Shown here: positions 1 to 6,031 of the stretch, piece by piece
How the letters are laid out: each line of letters begins with the position of its first letter
Numbering within the stretch: the stretch's first letter is position 1
DNA from: Bacteroidia bacterium
GTDB taxonomy: Bacteria; Bacteroidota; Bacteroidia; Cytophagales; Cyclobacteriaceae
Direction: 5' to 3'
Assembly (NCBI GenBank): GCA_016650355.1
Contig: JAENVX010000413.1
Location: 1 to 7,087, forward strand
Length of the DNA stretch: 7,087 nucleotides
The notes under the pieces: generated by a model
Seen by the model: the letters and a program-made list of their open reading frames with translations, nothing else
What the model was told of the DNA's origin: nothing
Databases searched by the model: none
Position numbers and translations under genes: made by a program

Positions 1-326
1 TCAATAGGCCTTGGATAATTACGATATCTGAGCGCAAGTGCACAATACTCCAAATGTATTCGATATGTACCTTTTGGTATGATATCTGCGAATAGAAATG
101 AAGTAGAACACATCCACAAGCGACTAAAAACTAGAATGCTGATTAAAGCATTTTTATCTTGGGAATGGCAATAGTATTGACAACATGAAGTTTTGCAGGA
201 GCTTTGGCCGCTGAATAGACAAAGTATTGGGAGACGGTGGATATTGCTTTACGAGCTAAGAAAAACAAATCACATCTCTCATAGAAAAGTTTTTCATACA
301 AAACAATAAATTATAAAGCCCCTATT
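1..326. other. Left-edge stretch with no supportable gene
   Basis: No gene here can be supported with confidence. On the minus strand two short open stretches look mildly protein-like. One runs from a TTG at 301 to a TAA at 143-145 (52 codons, containing YFVYSAAKAPAKLHVVNTIA), but it has no ATG. The other starts at ATG 113-111 and stays open to the left edge (containing FADIIPKGTYRIHLEYCALA). They lie in different frames. All three minus-strand frames are open for much of 1-113, so openness alone is weak evidence. No convincing terminator follows the stop of the DUF2279 gene at 327. A 5-bp hairpin with a T run (136-155) reads on the plus strand, where no gene ends. The stretch may be spacer, or the 5' part of a further minus-strand gene, or decayed coding sequence. 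Confidence 0.4.
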
Positions 327-1247
327 TTAAAAAAAGATCCAATGCCCTTTCAATCCTTCTGAACTCATTTCAAGAGCAGGTGCTGGAAACTTAAAAATAT
401 TCAGTATCGGTGCCACTACCTTCCAAGCTTTGCCTTTGATTTTAATTTTCGTAAAATCTAAGTCAGGAGATAAGTAAAATTGTCTCCGCCTTTGTATGTG
501 ATTGTAATCATACTGCATACCATTTGATGACCATGTATTTTGAAACCCCCCTAACATACCTTCTGCGCCATATCCGACAGCTAAATTCAACCATTTAGGA
601 GATTTTAATCCAAAAGAGTGAAGATTAGCAGATGCCCAGTAGGTTATTCCATTATAGTCTTTCAAAAGTCTTTCAGCACTGCCTGTGCCATATAAGTTTT
701 CTGCTCTTGCTAAAACGATGGGGTCATTTGAATAATCAACACTATAGGATGAGTATTTGAGTAGGATTCGTTGTTCTCCCCAATGCAGTTGCTGCGTACC
801 AGCCAGCCCCACCCCAATGCTGTTTGCTACAAGGTCAGACCATGAAGCACCCCATTTTAAAGAGAACCCATCAAGTACCTCAATAGTAGCTTGATATACC
901 CAAGCAACACTCATTGCTAGATAAGTGGCTTTCTTATTGTCATAGCCCGCCAATTTATATGATGGGTAAAGCACATTGGCTGCAATAAAGTAACCTGCAT
1001 GCATATGTCCTGCTTTATCAATCTGTAGCCATTCTTTGCTATCATTGAAAAAATGAAAAGCACTCCGGTCATATCCCGAATACCAAAGCTCATTGAGTAA
1101 TACAAAAGTACTGACATATATTCCTCCGGATATAGAATGCACTAGCACTTTTCCATTCTTAGTAGCAACAGTACTATCCAACTGCGCATTTGAAATAGTC
1201 CAAGCGCTCAAAAACAACAGTACGATATACAATAATCGAAATCTCAA
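327..1247 (-). CDS. Secreted DUF2279 (YfiM-like) family protein
   Basis: A 306-residue exported protein of unknown function. Residues 1-21 form a signal peptide: basic start (RFR), hydrophobic LLYIVLLFLSAW, then a probable signal peptidase I site after SNA. No lipobox cysteine is present, so it is probably periplasmic or outer-membrane associated rather than a lipoprotein. The DUF2279 core spans about 55-160: WYSGYDRSAFHFFNDSKEWL, then DKAGHMHAGYF, a hydrophobic stretch at 105-122, EVLDGFSLKWGASWSDLVAN (123-142) and QQLHWGEQR. The C-terminal part shows RLLKDYNGITYW (193-204), PKWLNLAVGYGAEGMLGGF (217-235), RQFYLSPDLD and FKFPAPALE (285-293), a layout I know from Bacteroidota members. The start is TTG at 1247-1245, directly after the TAA of the upstream methyltransferase. 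The first in-frame ATG is at residue 82, which would delete the signal peptide, so TTG is preferred. It is probably co-transcribed with the methyltransferase. The family assignment is firm; the function is unknown. Confidence 0.87.
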   Translation of the reverse strand: MRFRLLYIVLLFLSAWTISNAQLDSTVATKNGKVLVHSISGGIYVSTFVLLNELWYSGYDRSAFHFFNDSKEWLQIDKAGHMHAGYFIAANVLYPSYKLAGYDNKKATYLAMSVAWVYQATIEVLDGFSLKWGASWSDLVANSIGVGLAGTQQLHWGEQRILLKYSSYSVDYSNDPIVLARAENLYGTGSAERLLKDYNGITYWASANLHSFGLKSPKWLNLAVGYGAEGMLGGFQNTWSSNGMQYDYNHIQRRRQFYLSPDLDFTKIKIKGKAWKVVAPILNIFKFPAPALEMSSEGLKGHWIFF

Positions 1248-1250
1248 TTA
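1245..1250 (-). promoter_or_regulatory. TAA-TTG stop/start junction between two genes
   Basis: The methyltransferase stop TAA (1250-1248) is followed without a gap by TTG (1247-1245), the only plausible initiator for the signal-peptide-bearing DUF2279 protein. Both genes are in the same frame, so a ribosome ending the first sits exactly on the start of the second. Termination-reinitiation is the likely mechanism. No Shine-Dalgarno sequence is visible within the preceding codons. Occasional stop readthrough would give a 538-residue fusion, but it would bury a signal peptide in the middle of the protein, so it is unlikely to be the intended product. Confidence 0.55.
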
Positions 1251-1943
1251 TACTTTTTTAAACAAAGCGGTAAGTACCCCATACCGCTTTTGTGAGTTAT
1301 TATGATCAAATTTGACACCTTCTCGAATACTCTGGTACAATTTTTCACCCTCATATTGTTTTTCTGACACCAGCTGTAATTCTGGTGAAAATCGCTTGAC
1401 AATATCCCATGAAAATGCTGAAGGTTCGCACATCGTAGGATGATCGTGAATATCGGAAATGAGCAGGAAAAACCCTGTCGGCTTTAATACTCTTTTGATT
1501 TCTTTGATGCTTAAATCTAGTTCATCTACATGATCAAGTGAATTAAAGGAAGCGATGATATCGAAAGTATCGTTTTCAAAAGGAATCTGTTCACACCCCG
1601 CTTTTACATACTTCATTTGATGTTGGTCTATCCCCAACTTCTTGTATTCGTCTACCAAGGGATCTAGCCCATAAGCCTCCGCTTCAGTTGCCCACTCCAA
1701 ACTCCCACGTGGTCCACATCCTATATCCAGTACCTTCTTGGCTTTATAATTTTCAGCTGTTAACCCAAAGTAACTTGTGTAAAAATGCTCATAGTGGAAA
1801 TTCGTGAGTGTTTTTTCTTGACGCTTCTTATTCCACCAATAGAGGTATTCCATTTTGTATTTTATTCCTGTTTTAGGAAACAAAAAATGAGCACCAGCAC
1901 TCAACTTATTGTAAATGGATAAGGAAAGTTTACTTCGAGGCAT
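1248..1943 (-). CDS. Class I SAM-dependent methyltransferase (Methyltransf_11-like)
   Basis: A 231-residue cytoplasmic methyltransferase of unknown substrate. SAM motif I is VLDIGCGPRGSLEWA (71-85), the glycine-rich loop. The second acidic position is in GLDPL (D94). The adenine-side region is CEQIPFENDTFDII (117-130), followed by SFNSLDHVDE (132-141) and the post-motif EIKRVLKPTGFFLLISD (148-164). These elements are in the normal order and spacing for a Rossmann-fold methyltransferase. A basic, aromatic N-terminal segment (about 1-60, with EYLYWWNKKRQEK) precedes the fold and could help bind the acceptor. The pair LDIGCGPRGSLEWA and SFNSLDHVD resembles methyltransferases found near glycan and sugar-modifying genes, but nothing here identifies the acceptor. 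The ATG at 1943-1941 is the first after an upstream stop and has no clear ribosome binding site. It is the first gene of a two-gene unit with the DUF2279 protein. Confidence 0.85.
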   Translation of the reverse strand: MPRSKLSLSIYNKLSAGAHFLFPKTGIKYKMEYLYWWNKKRQEKTLTNFHYEHFYTSYFGLTAENYKAKKVLDIGCGPRGSLEWATEAEAYGLDPLVDEYKKLGIDQHQMKYVKAGCEQIPFENDTFDIIASFNSLDHVDELDLSIKEIKRVLKPTGFFLLISDIHDHPTMCEPSAFSWDIVKRFSPELQLVSEKQYEGEKLYQSIREGVKFDHNNSQKRYGVLTALFKKV

Positions 1944-2023
1944 CTAGTTCACGAATATGCAGGTGTGATTCTATAAATCAAAATGGTTGATCCAATTTCA
2001 CTTCATAGCTGCCAATTGGATTG

Positions 2024-2051
2024 ATACCTGCCTGACCGGACAAGCAGGTAT
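2024..2051. repeat. Imperfect 28-bp palindrome centred on CCGG
   Basis: The arms ATACCTGCCTG (2024-2034) and CAAGCAGGTAT (2041-2051) are reverse complements except at one position, and the centre ACCGGA contains CCGG. It lies in the aconitase-methyltransferase intergenic region, about 80 bp upstream of the methyltransferase start. It lacks a T run on either side, so it is a poor terminator. CCTGCC...GGCAGG palindromes recur between genes in some Bacteroidota genomes, so a dispersed REP-like element is my first guess. An operator for a dimeric regulator is the alternative. Only one copy is present in the window. Confidence 0.5.
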
Positions 2052-2127
2052 TTATCAGGAATGCAATGCTAGAAACTATTTTGGATTGAACAGAATAATG
2101 GAAGTTGATAGAATTGAATGAAGGCAA

Positions 2128-2150
2128 AAGCGGACGCTTGCGCCAGAGGG
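2128..2150. other. GC-rich segment with small hairpin
   Basis: This short GC-rich block stands out in an otherwise A+T-rich spacer. AAGCG (2128-2132) and CGCTT (2135-2139) are complementary and would form a tight hairpin, followed by GCGCCAGAGGG. It sits about 95 bp from the palindrome at 2024-2051 and may be a second piece of a dispersed intergenic repeat. There is no evidence that it is a gene or a promoter. Confidence 0.25.
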
Positions 2151-2168
2151 GGTAATTAAATCGTTGGG

Positions 2169-2204
2169 AAAGGTGTAGGCATTTAGAATAATGCTTACAC
2201 CTTT
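2169..2204 (-). terminator. Hairpin downstream of aconitase, putative terminator
   Basis: A 14-bp stem is formed by 2169-2182 and 2191-2204 with an 8-base loop, starting 8 bases after the aconitase stop codon. One pair is G-U when read on the plus strand and a C-A mismatch on the minus strand. The sequence after the stem on the minus strand (CCCAACGATTT) has only a weak U run. Position favours a terminator for aconitase; the poor tail means it could instead be a 3'-end stabiliser. Confidence 0.5.
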
Positions 2205-2212
2205 ACCCTGCA

Positions 2213-4756
2213 TTATCTTCTTCTCTTTGTTGCTTTCTTTGATGATTTTTTAGCAACCTTTTTTAATGGCTTACTTGCTTTTCGTTTAGTAACTTTTTTC
2301 GTTGCTTTCTTAGCGACTTTTCTTATAGGTTTCTTAATGACTTTCTTCGCAGCAACCTTCTTTTTAATTATTTTCTTAGTTACTTTTTTAATGGCTTTAA
2401 CCACTTTTTTCACCGGTTTTTGAGCTACTTTTTTAGCAAGCTTTTTTGCCGGTGCTGCTCCTGTAGTGACTTGCCTATTAGCAGTTTTACTTTCAGCTAT
2501 TTGTCTGGCCATCAAGTTAAGTGCAGATCCAGCCTTGAACCATCCAATCTGTCCGGCATTGTAGGTATGGTTAACCTTTATGGTGTCTTTGCCCCCATTT
2601 CTATGATTCAATACTAACGTGAGTTGTTTTTCAGGGGCAAATGAGGCCAGGTCTACAAAGTCAATACTATCATCTTCTTGAAATTTCTCATAGTCCATTT
2701 CATTGGAAAATGTTATAGCCAACATTCCCTGTTTTTTCAAGTTGGTTTCATGAATACGTGCAAAAGATTTTACAAGTATCACTTTGATACCCAAATGCCG
2801 TGGTTGCATGGCAGCGTGTTCACGTGATGACCCTTCACCATAGTTATGATCACCCACAACAATGGAAGCGACTCCAGCTGCTTTGTATGCTCTCTGGGTG
2901 GCAGGCACCGGGCCGTAGTGTCCCGTTAACTGATTCTTGATATTATCCGTTTTCTCGTTGAAGTAATTTGTTGCACCAGTGAGTGTATTATCTGAGATAT
3001 TATCCAAATGACCCCGGAAGCGTAACCATGGGCCCGCCATAGAGATATGATCAGTAGTGCATTTTCCTTTGGCCTTAATCAAAAGTTTTAATCCTGTCCA
3101 ATTTTTACCATCCCATGCAGCAAAAGGACTAAGCGCCTGAAGTCGTTTTGATTTTGGATCAATATTTACCTGAACCCGGCTTCCGTCTTTGGCAGGAGCG
3201 AGGTACCCAGCATCCTTAACATCAAAACCTTTTGGAGGCAACTCAACTCCTTTGGGTTCATCTAGTCTAACTGCTTGCCCATCCTGGTTTATTAACGTAT
3301 CCAACAATGGATTGAACGTAAGGTCACCGGCAATAGCAAAGGCCGTTGTGATTTCAGGCGAGGCAACAAACGCATGGGTATTTGGGTTGCCATCATTACG
3401 TTTGGCAAAATTTCTATTGAATGAGGTGATGATTGAGTTCTTACGGTTTGGATCGTTTGTATGACGAGACCATTGACCTATGCAAGGTCCACACGCATTG
3501 GCTAATACAACTCCGCCCATTTTTTCAAATACGCCAAGGTAGCCATCGCGCTCAACAGTATACCGCACTTTCTCGGAGCCAGGAGTAATTGTGAATTCAG
3601 CTTTCGCCTTAAGTTTTTTATCAACTGCTTGTTGTGCAAGCGAAGCAGAGCGAGTGATGTCTTCGTAGGAAGAATTGGTGCATGAGCCTATCAAACCAAC
3701 TTCCAATCGCTGTGGCCAGTTGTTGCTGCGCACTTCATCTGCAAATTTTGAGATAGGAATTGCTCGATCAGGGGTGAAGGGACCATTAACATGCGGCTCC
3801 AAAGTTGAAAGATCAATTTCAATAACCTGGTCAAAATATTTCTCTGGGTTTGCGTATACTTCAGGATCGCCCGTAAGATGTTCCTTTATTTTATCTGCAA
3901 GATCTGCAATCACAGCCCGCTCAGTTCCGCGCAGGTATTCAGCCATCTTTTCGTCATACCCAAAAGTAGAGGTGGTAGCGCCAATCTCGGCACCCATGTT
4001 ACAGATTGTTCCTTTGCCCGTGCAGGACAAAGTCTTTGCTCCAGATCCAAAATATTCAACAATGGCACCCGTTCCACCTTTCACCGTAAGGATACCAGCC
4101 ACTTTTAAAATAACGTCTTTTGAAGAAGTCCAGCCACTGAGTTTACCAGTCAATTTCACTCCGATCAGTTTAGGGAATTTCAATTCCCAAGCCATGCCAG
4201 ACATTACATCCACCGCATCTGCCCCGCCCACACCAATGGCTACCATGCCAAGTCCTCCAGCATTTACGGTATGAGAATCGGTTCCAATCATCATAGCACC
4301 AGGGAATGCATAGTTTTCAAGAACTACCTGGTGAATGATTCCAGCACCAGGTTTCCAAAAGCCTATGCCATATTTATTAGAAACAGACTCAAGAAAACTA
4401 AATACTTCACCACTGGCATTAATAGAATCTGCAAGATCTTGCTTGGCGCCATTTTTTGCTAAGATAAGGTGATCGCAGTGTACGGTAGACGGCACTAACA
4501 CTTTTGGTATACCACCCGACATAAATTGTAGCAGTGCCATCTGAGCAGTTGCATCTTGCATGGCTACGCGATCAGGTGCGAAGTCAACATATGATTTTCC
4601 ACGTCCGAAGTTCTCAACCTTTTGGTCGCGATGAAGGTGTGAATAGAGGATCTTTTCTGAAAGTGTAAGAGGTTTGCCAACTACCGTTCTGGCTTTGGCT
4701 ATGCGGCCGGGCATTGCTGCGTAGGCGGCTTTGATCATGTCTAAATCGAATACCAT
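2213..4756 (-). CDS. acn: Aconitate hydratase, mitochondrial type, with lysine-rich tail
   Basis: A cytoplasmic [4Fe-4S] enzyme that interconverts citrate and isocitrate via cis-aconitate in the TCA cycle. The protein is 847 residues; mitochondrial-type aconitases usually have about 750-780. The N-terminal domain shows VHCDHL (92-97), GTDSHTVNAGGLG (158-170) and GGADAVDVMSGMAWELK. The cluster cysteines are C359 in GSCTNSSYED and C422/C425 in ANACGPCIGQW. SFNRNFAKRNDGNPNTHAF (445-463) follows. The mobile C-terminal domain has CTTDHISMAGPWLRFRGHL (566-584) and the active-site loop GEGSSREHAAMQPRHLG (640-656). The catalytic domains look complete and end near residue 756. Residues 771-847 form an added basic tail. 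The ATG at 4756-4754 fits family N termini (MVFDLDMIKAAYAAMPGRI). Terminators on both sides suggest a single-gene transcript. Confidence 0.97.
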   Translation of the reverse strand: MVFDLDMIKAAYAAMPGRIAKARTVVGKPLTLSEKILYSHLHRDQKVENFGRGKSYVDFAPDRVAMQDATAQMALLQFMSGGIPKVLVPSTVHCDHLILAKNGAKQDLADSINASGEVFSFLESVSNKYGIGFWKPGAGIIHQVVLENYAFPGAMMIGTDSHTVNAGGLGMVAIGVGGADAVDVMSGMAWELKFPKLIGVKLTGKLSGWTSSKDVILKVAGILTVKGGTGAIVEYFGSGAKTLSCTGKGTICNMGAEIGATTSTFGYDEKMAEYLRGTERAVIADLADKIKEHLTGDPEVYANPEKYFDQVIEIDLSTLEPHVNGPFTPDRAIPISKFADEVRSNNWPQRLEVGLIGSCTNSSYEDITRSASLAQQAVDKKLKAKAEFTITPGSEKVRYTVERDGYLGVFEKMGGVVLANACGPCIGQWSRHTNDPNRKNSIITSFNRNFAKRNDGNPNTHAFVASPEITTAFAIAGDLTFNPLLDTLINQDGQAVRLDEPKGVELPPKGFDVKDAGYLAPAKDGSRVQVNIDPKSKRLQALSPFAAWDGKNWTGLKLLIKAKGKCTTDHISMAGPWLRFRGHLDNISDNTLTGATNYFNEKTDNIKNQLTGHYGPVPATQRAYKAAGVASIVVGDHNYGEGSSREHAAMQPRHLGIKVILVKSFARIHETNLKKQGMLAITFSNEMDYEKFQEDDSIDFVDLASFAPEKQLTLVLNHRNGGKDTIKVNHTYNAGQIGWFKAGSALNLMARQIAESKTANRQVTTGAAPAKKLAKKVAQKPVKKVVKAIKKVTKKIIKKKVAAKKVIKKPIRKVAKKATKKVTKRKASKPLKKVAKKSSKKATKRRR
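2216..2446 (-). other. Histone-H1-like lysine-rich tail of aconitase (residues 771-847)
   Basis: These 77 residues contain 34 lysines and 5 arginines, no acidic residues, and otherwise mainly Ala, Val, Ile, Thr, Ser and Pro. The pattern is a degenerate repeat of KKxAKK and KKVxKK units such as KKVAKK, KKVTK and KKATK, ending in RRR. It resembles histone H1 C termini and bacterial H1-like proteins. It is in frame with the aconitase and separated from the catalytic part by a short polar linker (about 756-770). It is expected to be disordered and to bind nucleic acid or other polyanions. The nucleic acid role is inferred from composition only. Confidence 0.85.
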
Positions 4757-4784
4757 AATGGTAGTTGCTGGTTTAATAAGAATG

Positions 4785-4815
4785 CTAAACTACTAATTTT
4801 GGATTTGGAAGTAAA
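4785..4815 (-). promoter_or_regulatory. Possible Bacteroidota-type promoter for aconitase
   Basis: On the minus strand TAGTTTAG (4792-4785) matches five of six fixed positions of the Bacteroidota -7 element TAnnTTTG. About 18 bases upstream is TTTAC (4815-4811), a weak match to the -33 TTTG element. The position, between the folE terminator and the aconitase start, is right and would give a leader of roughly 25 nt. The sequence match is modest. Confidence 0.3.
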
Positions 4816-4850
4816 GGGTTTTTAAGTTTTTGGCGGAGGGTATAACAACA

Positions 4851-4879
4851 AAAAAGCCCCGCGATTGACGAGGCTTTTT
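4851..4879 (-). terminator. Rho-independent terminator after folE
   Basis: The arms AAAAAGCCCCG (4851-4861) and CGAGGCTTTTT (4869-4879) form an 11-bp stem with a 7-base loop, one base past the folE stop codon. Read on the minus strand the single imperfect pair is G-U, and the stem is followed by a T-rich stretch (TTGTTGTT). It ends the pterin operon and separates it from the aconitase gene. Confidence 0.88.
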
Positions 4880-4880
4880 A

Positions 4881-5567
4881 TTACTTAGCGTTGATATAAT
4901 TTAAGAACTCCCGTTTAACATTCTCATCTTTAAACTTGCCCGAGAAATAGGCCGTGCCTGTTTTGCTGTTTGTATCACTTACTCCTCTGGAGGCCACACA
5001 CATATGATTAGCATCTACCACTACGGCAATATCCTGAGTCTTAAGAACCCGTTCCAGTTCTTTTCCAATCTGAACCGTCAGTCTTTCCTGAACTTGTGGT
5101 CTTTTAGCGAAGTATTGTACGAAACGGTTTATTTTGGAAAGACCAATTACCTTACCTGACGAGAAATAGGCAACATGTACCTTTCCGTAAATGGGGACGA
5201 AATGATGCTCGCAATGTGAAAAAAAGGTGATGTCTTTTTCCACCAACATTTGATCATACATGTACTTATTGTCAAATAGTTTAACCCGTGGTCTGTTATC
5301 AGGATTCAAACCGCTAAATGCTTCTTTGACGTACATTTTTGCTACTCTTTTTGGAGTTCCACTTAGGCTGTCATCAGTCAGGTCTAGCCCCAGAACAGTC
5401 ATAATTTCACGAAAATGACTTTCAATCTTCTCTATTTTCTCATCCTCCGACAGTTCGAAAGCATCGGTTCGCATAGGACTTTCGTAAGAAGAAATCGGAT
5501 GATCATCATCTTCATCCTCGTGTGGTCTAATGGGCAGGATATTCAACGAAATTTCTTTCTGTCTCAT
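4881..5567 (-). CDS. folE: GTP cyclohydrolase I
   Basis: Converts GTP to 7,8-dihydroneopterin triphosphate and formate in the cytoplasm, the first step of folate, biopterin and queuosine-type pathways. The 228 residues include the typical HFREIMTVLGLDLTDDSL (51-68) and GTPKRVAKMYVKE (70-82). The zinc site is SHCEHH (117-122, ligands C119 and H122) with C190 in NHMC; H121 and H188 match the other active-site histidines. GLSKINRFVQYFAKRPQVQE (142-161) and the C-terminal GKFKDENVKREFL complete the fold. This is the zinc-dependent type IA enzyme. The ATG at 5567 overlaps the upstream gene by 41 bp. An internal Met (M32, codon 5474-5472) would avoid the overlap, but the stretch before it (DDHPISSYESPMRTDAF) resembles the N terminus of Bacteroidota homologues, so the long start is preferred. 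An acidic run, EDEDDDH, sits at 17-23. Confidence 0.96.
   Translation of the reverse strand: MRQKEISLNILPIRPHEDEDDDHPISSYESPMRTDAFELSEDEKIEKIESHFREIMTVLGLDLTDDSLSGTPKRVAKMYVKEAFSGLNPDNRPRVKLFDNKYMYDQMLVEKDITFFSHCEHHFVPIYGKVHVAYFSSGKVIGLSKINRFVQYFAKRPQVQERLTVQIGKELERVLKTQDIAVVVDANHMCVASRGVSDTNSKTGTAYFSGKFKDENVKREFLNYINAK
5527..5567 (-). other. 41-bp coding overlap between PTPS/QueD gene and folE
   Basis: The last 13 residues of the PTPS/QueD protein (YETERNFVEYPAH) and its stop are read in one frame, while the same bases give the FolE start MRQKEISLNILPI in another. The folE ATG uses the last two bases of the Tyr codon of YET and the first base of the Glu codon after it. The overlap implies translational coupling of enzymes for consecutive steps. 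Confidence 0.75.
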
Positions 5568-5937
5568 AGAGTTTGATTTTAAGGTCGTACTTGTTGTCTA
5601 TGTGTTGCCGCAGTATCCGCCAAATTACGATGGCGATATTTTCAGCAGTGGGATTTGTATTCTTAAAGTAAGCGATATCTAGATTAAGATTTTTATGATC
5701 GAAGTGATTGAGAATATGTTCTTTTATTAAGTCACTTAACTTCTTCATGTCATATACGTAGCCTGTCTCATGATTTGGTTCACCAATTAGCGTTACAATT
5801 AATTCATAGTTATGCCCATGATAGTTAGGGTTATTGCACTTGCCGAACACTGAGTCATTTTGTTCATCTGACCATGACGAATTATGTAATCGATGTGCTG
5901 CATTAAAATGTTCTTTACGAGAAACGGCTACTTTCAT
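5527..5937 (-). CDS. 6-pyruvoyl-tetrahydropterin synthase / QueD-family protein
   Basis: Acts on 7,8-dihydroneopterin triphosphate, the FolE product, giving either 6-pyruvoyl-tetrahydropterin (biopterin route) or 6-carboxy-tetrahydropterin (queuosine route). The 136 residues fit the family. Zinc ligands are H15 (HFNAAHRL), H40 and H42 (YHGHNYEL). The catalytic Cys is C34 in FGKCNNPN. The Asp-His pair is D80-H81 in FDHKNLN, and E125 in YETERNFVEY is the pterin-anchoring Glu. CNNPNxHGHNY, DHKNLNxD and TAEN look closer to animal PTPS than to E. coli QueD, whose Cys lies in a different context. Which product it makes cannot be settled here, so I give no symbol. The ATG at 5937 follows a 94-bp spacer holding a tandem repeat. 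It is the first gene of the pterin operon, and its end overlaps folE. Confidence 0.92.
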   Translation of the reverse strand: MKVAVSRKEHFNAAHRLHNSSWSDEQNDSVFGKCNNPNYHGHNYELIVTLIGEPNHETGYVYDMKKLSDLIKEHILNHFDHKNLNLDIAYFKNTNPTAENIAIVIWRILRQHIDNKYDLKIKLYETERNFVEYPAH

Positions 5938-5990
5938 TATTGCTATTAAAACAGGAGAGAAACAAAAAGGTTCAGATTCTTGAAGCGGTA

Positions 5991-6030
5991 TTTACGCGAC
6001 TCAAACTAAATTTACGCGACTCAAACTAAA
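5991..6030. repeat. Exact tandem duplication of a 20-bp unit
   Basis: TTTACGCGACTCAAACTAAA occurs twice with no gap (5991-6010 and 6011-6030) and no mismatch. It begins one base past the channel stop codon and ends 53 bases upstream of the PTPS/QueD start, so it fills nearly half of that spacer. Each unit carries a GTTTGAGTCGCGTAAA box on the minus strand, the direction of transcription. It could be a recent slippage duplication or a pair of operator sites; no clear promoter can be read from it. Confidence 0.9.
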
Positions 6031-6031
6031 G

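Noticed and set aside
136..155. Small hairpin (ATGCT/AGCAT) followed by five T on the plus strand
   Set aside because: The stem is only 5 bp and A+T-rich, and no plus-strand gene ends there.
917..1305. Open frames of about 66-70 codons on both strands around the DUF2279 gene
   Set aside because: They overlap a well-supported gene in other frames and their translations show no family features.
2216..2446. The lysine-rich tail as a separate histone-like gene or a frameshift artefact
   Set aside because: It continues in the aconitase frame without a stop, has no Met after the catalytic domain to start from, and the regular Lys pattern would not survive a frameshift by chance.
3675..4274. A 199-codon open frame on the plus strand inside the aconitase gene
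   Set aside because: It lies antisense to highly conserved aconitase sequence, shows no recognisable domain, and is explained as a shadow of that gene.
4881..5474. FolE starting at internal Met32, which would remove the overlap
   Set aside because: The residues just before Met32 resemble the N terminus of Bacteroidota FolE proteins, so the longer form is more likely, though not proven.
5938..6031. A CRISPR or satellite array suggested by the tandem 20-mer
   Set aside because: There are only two copies with no spacer between them and no cas genes in the window.
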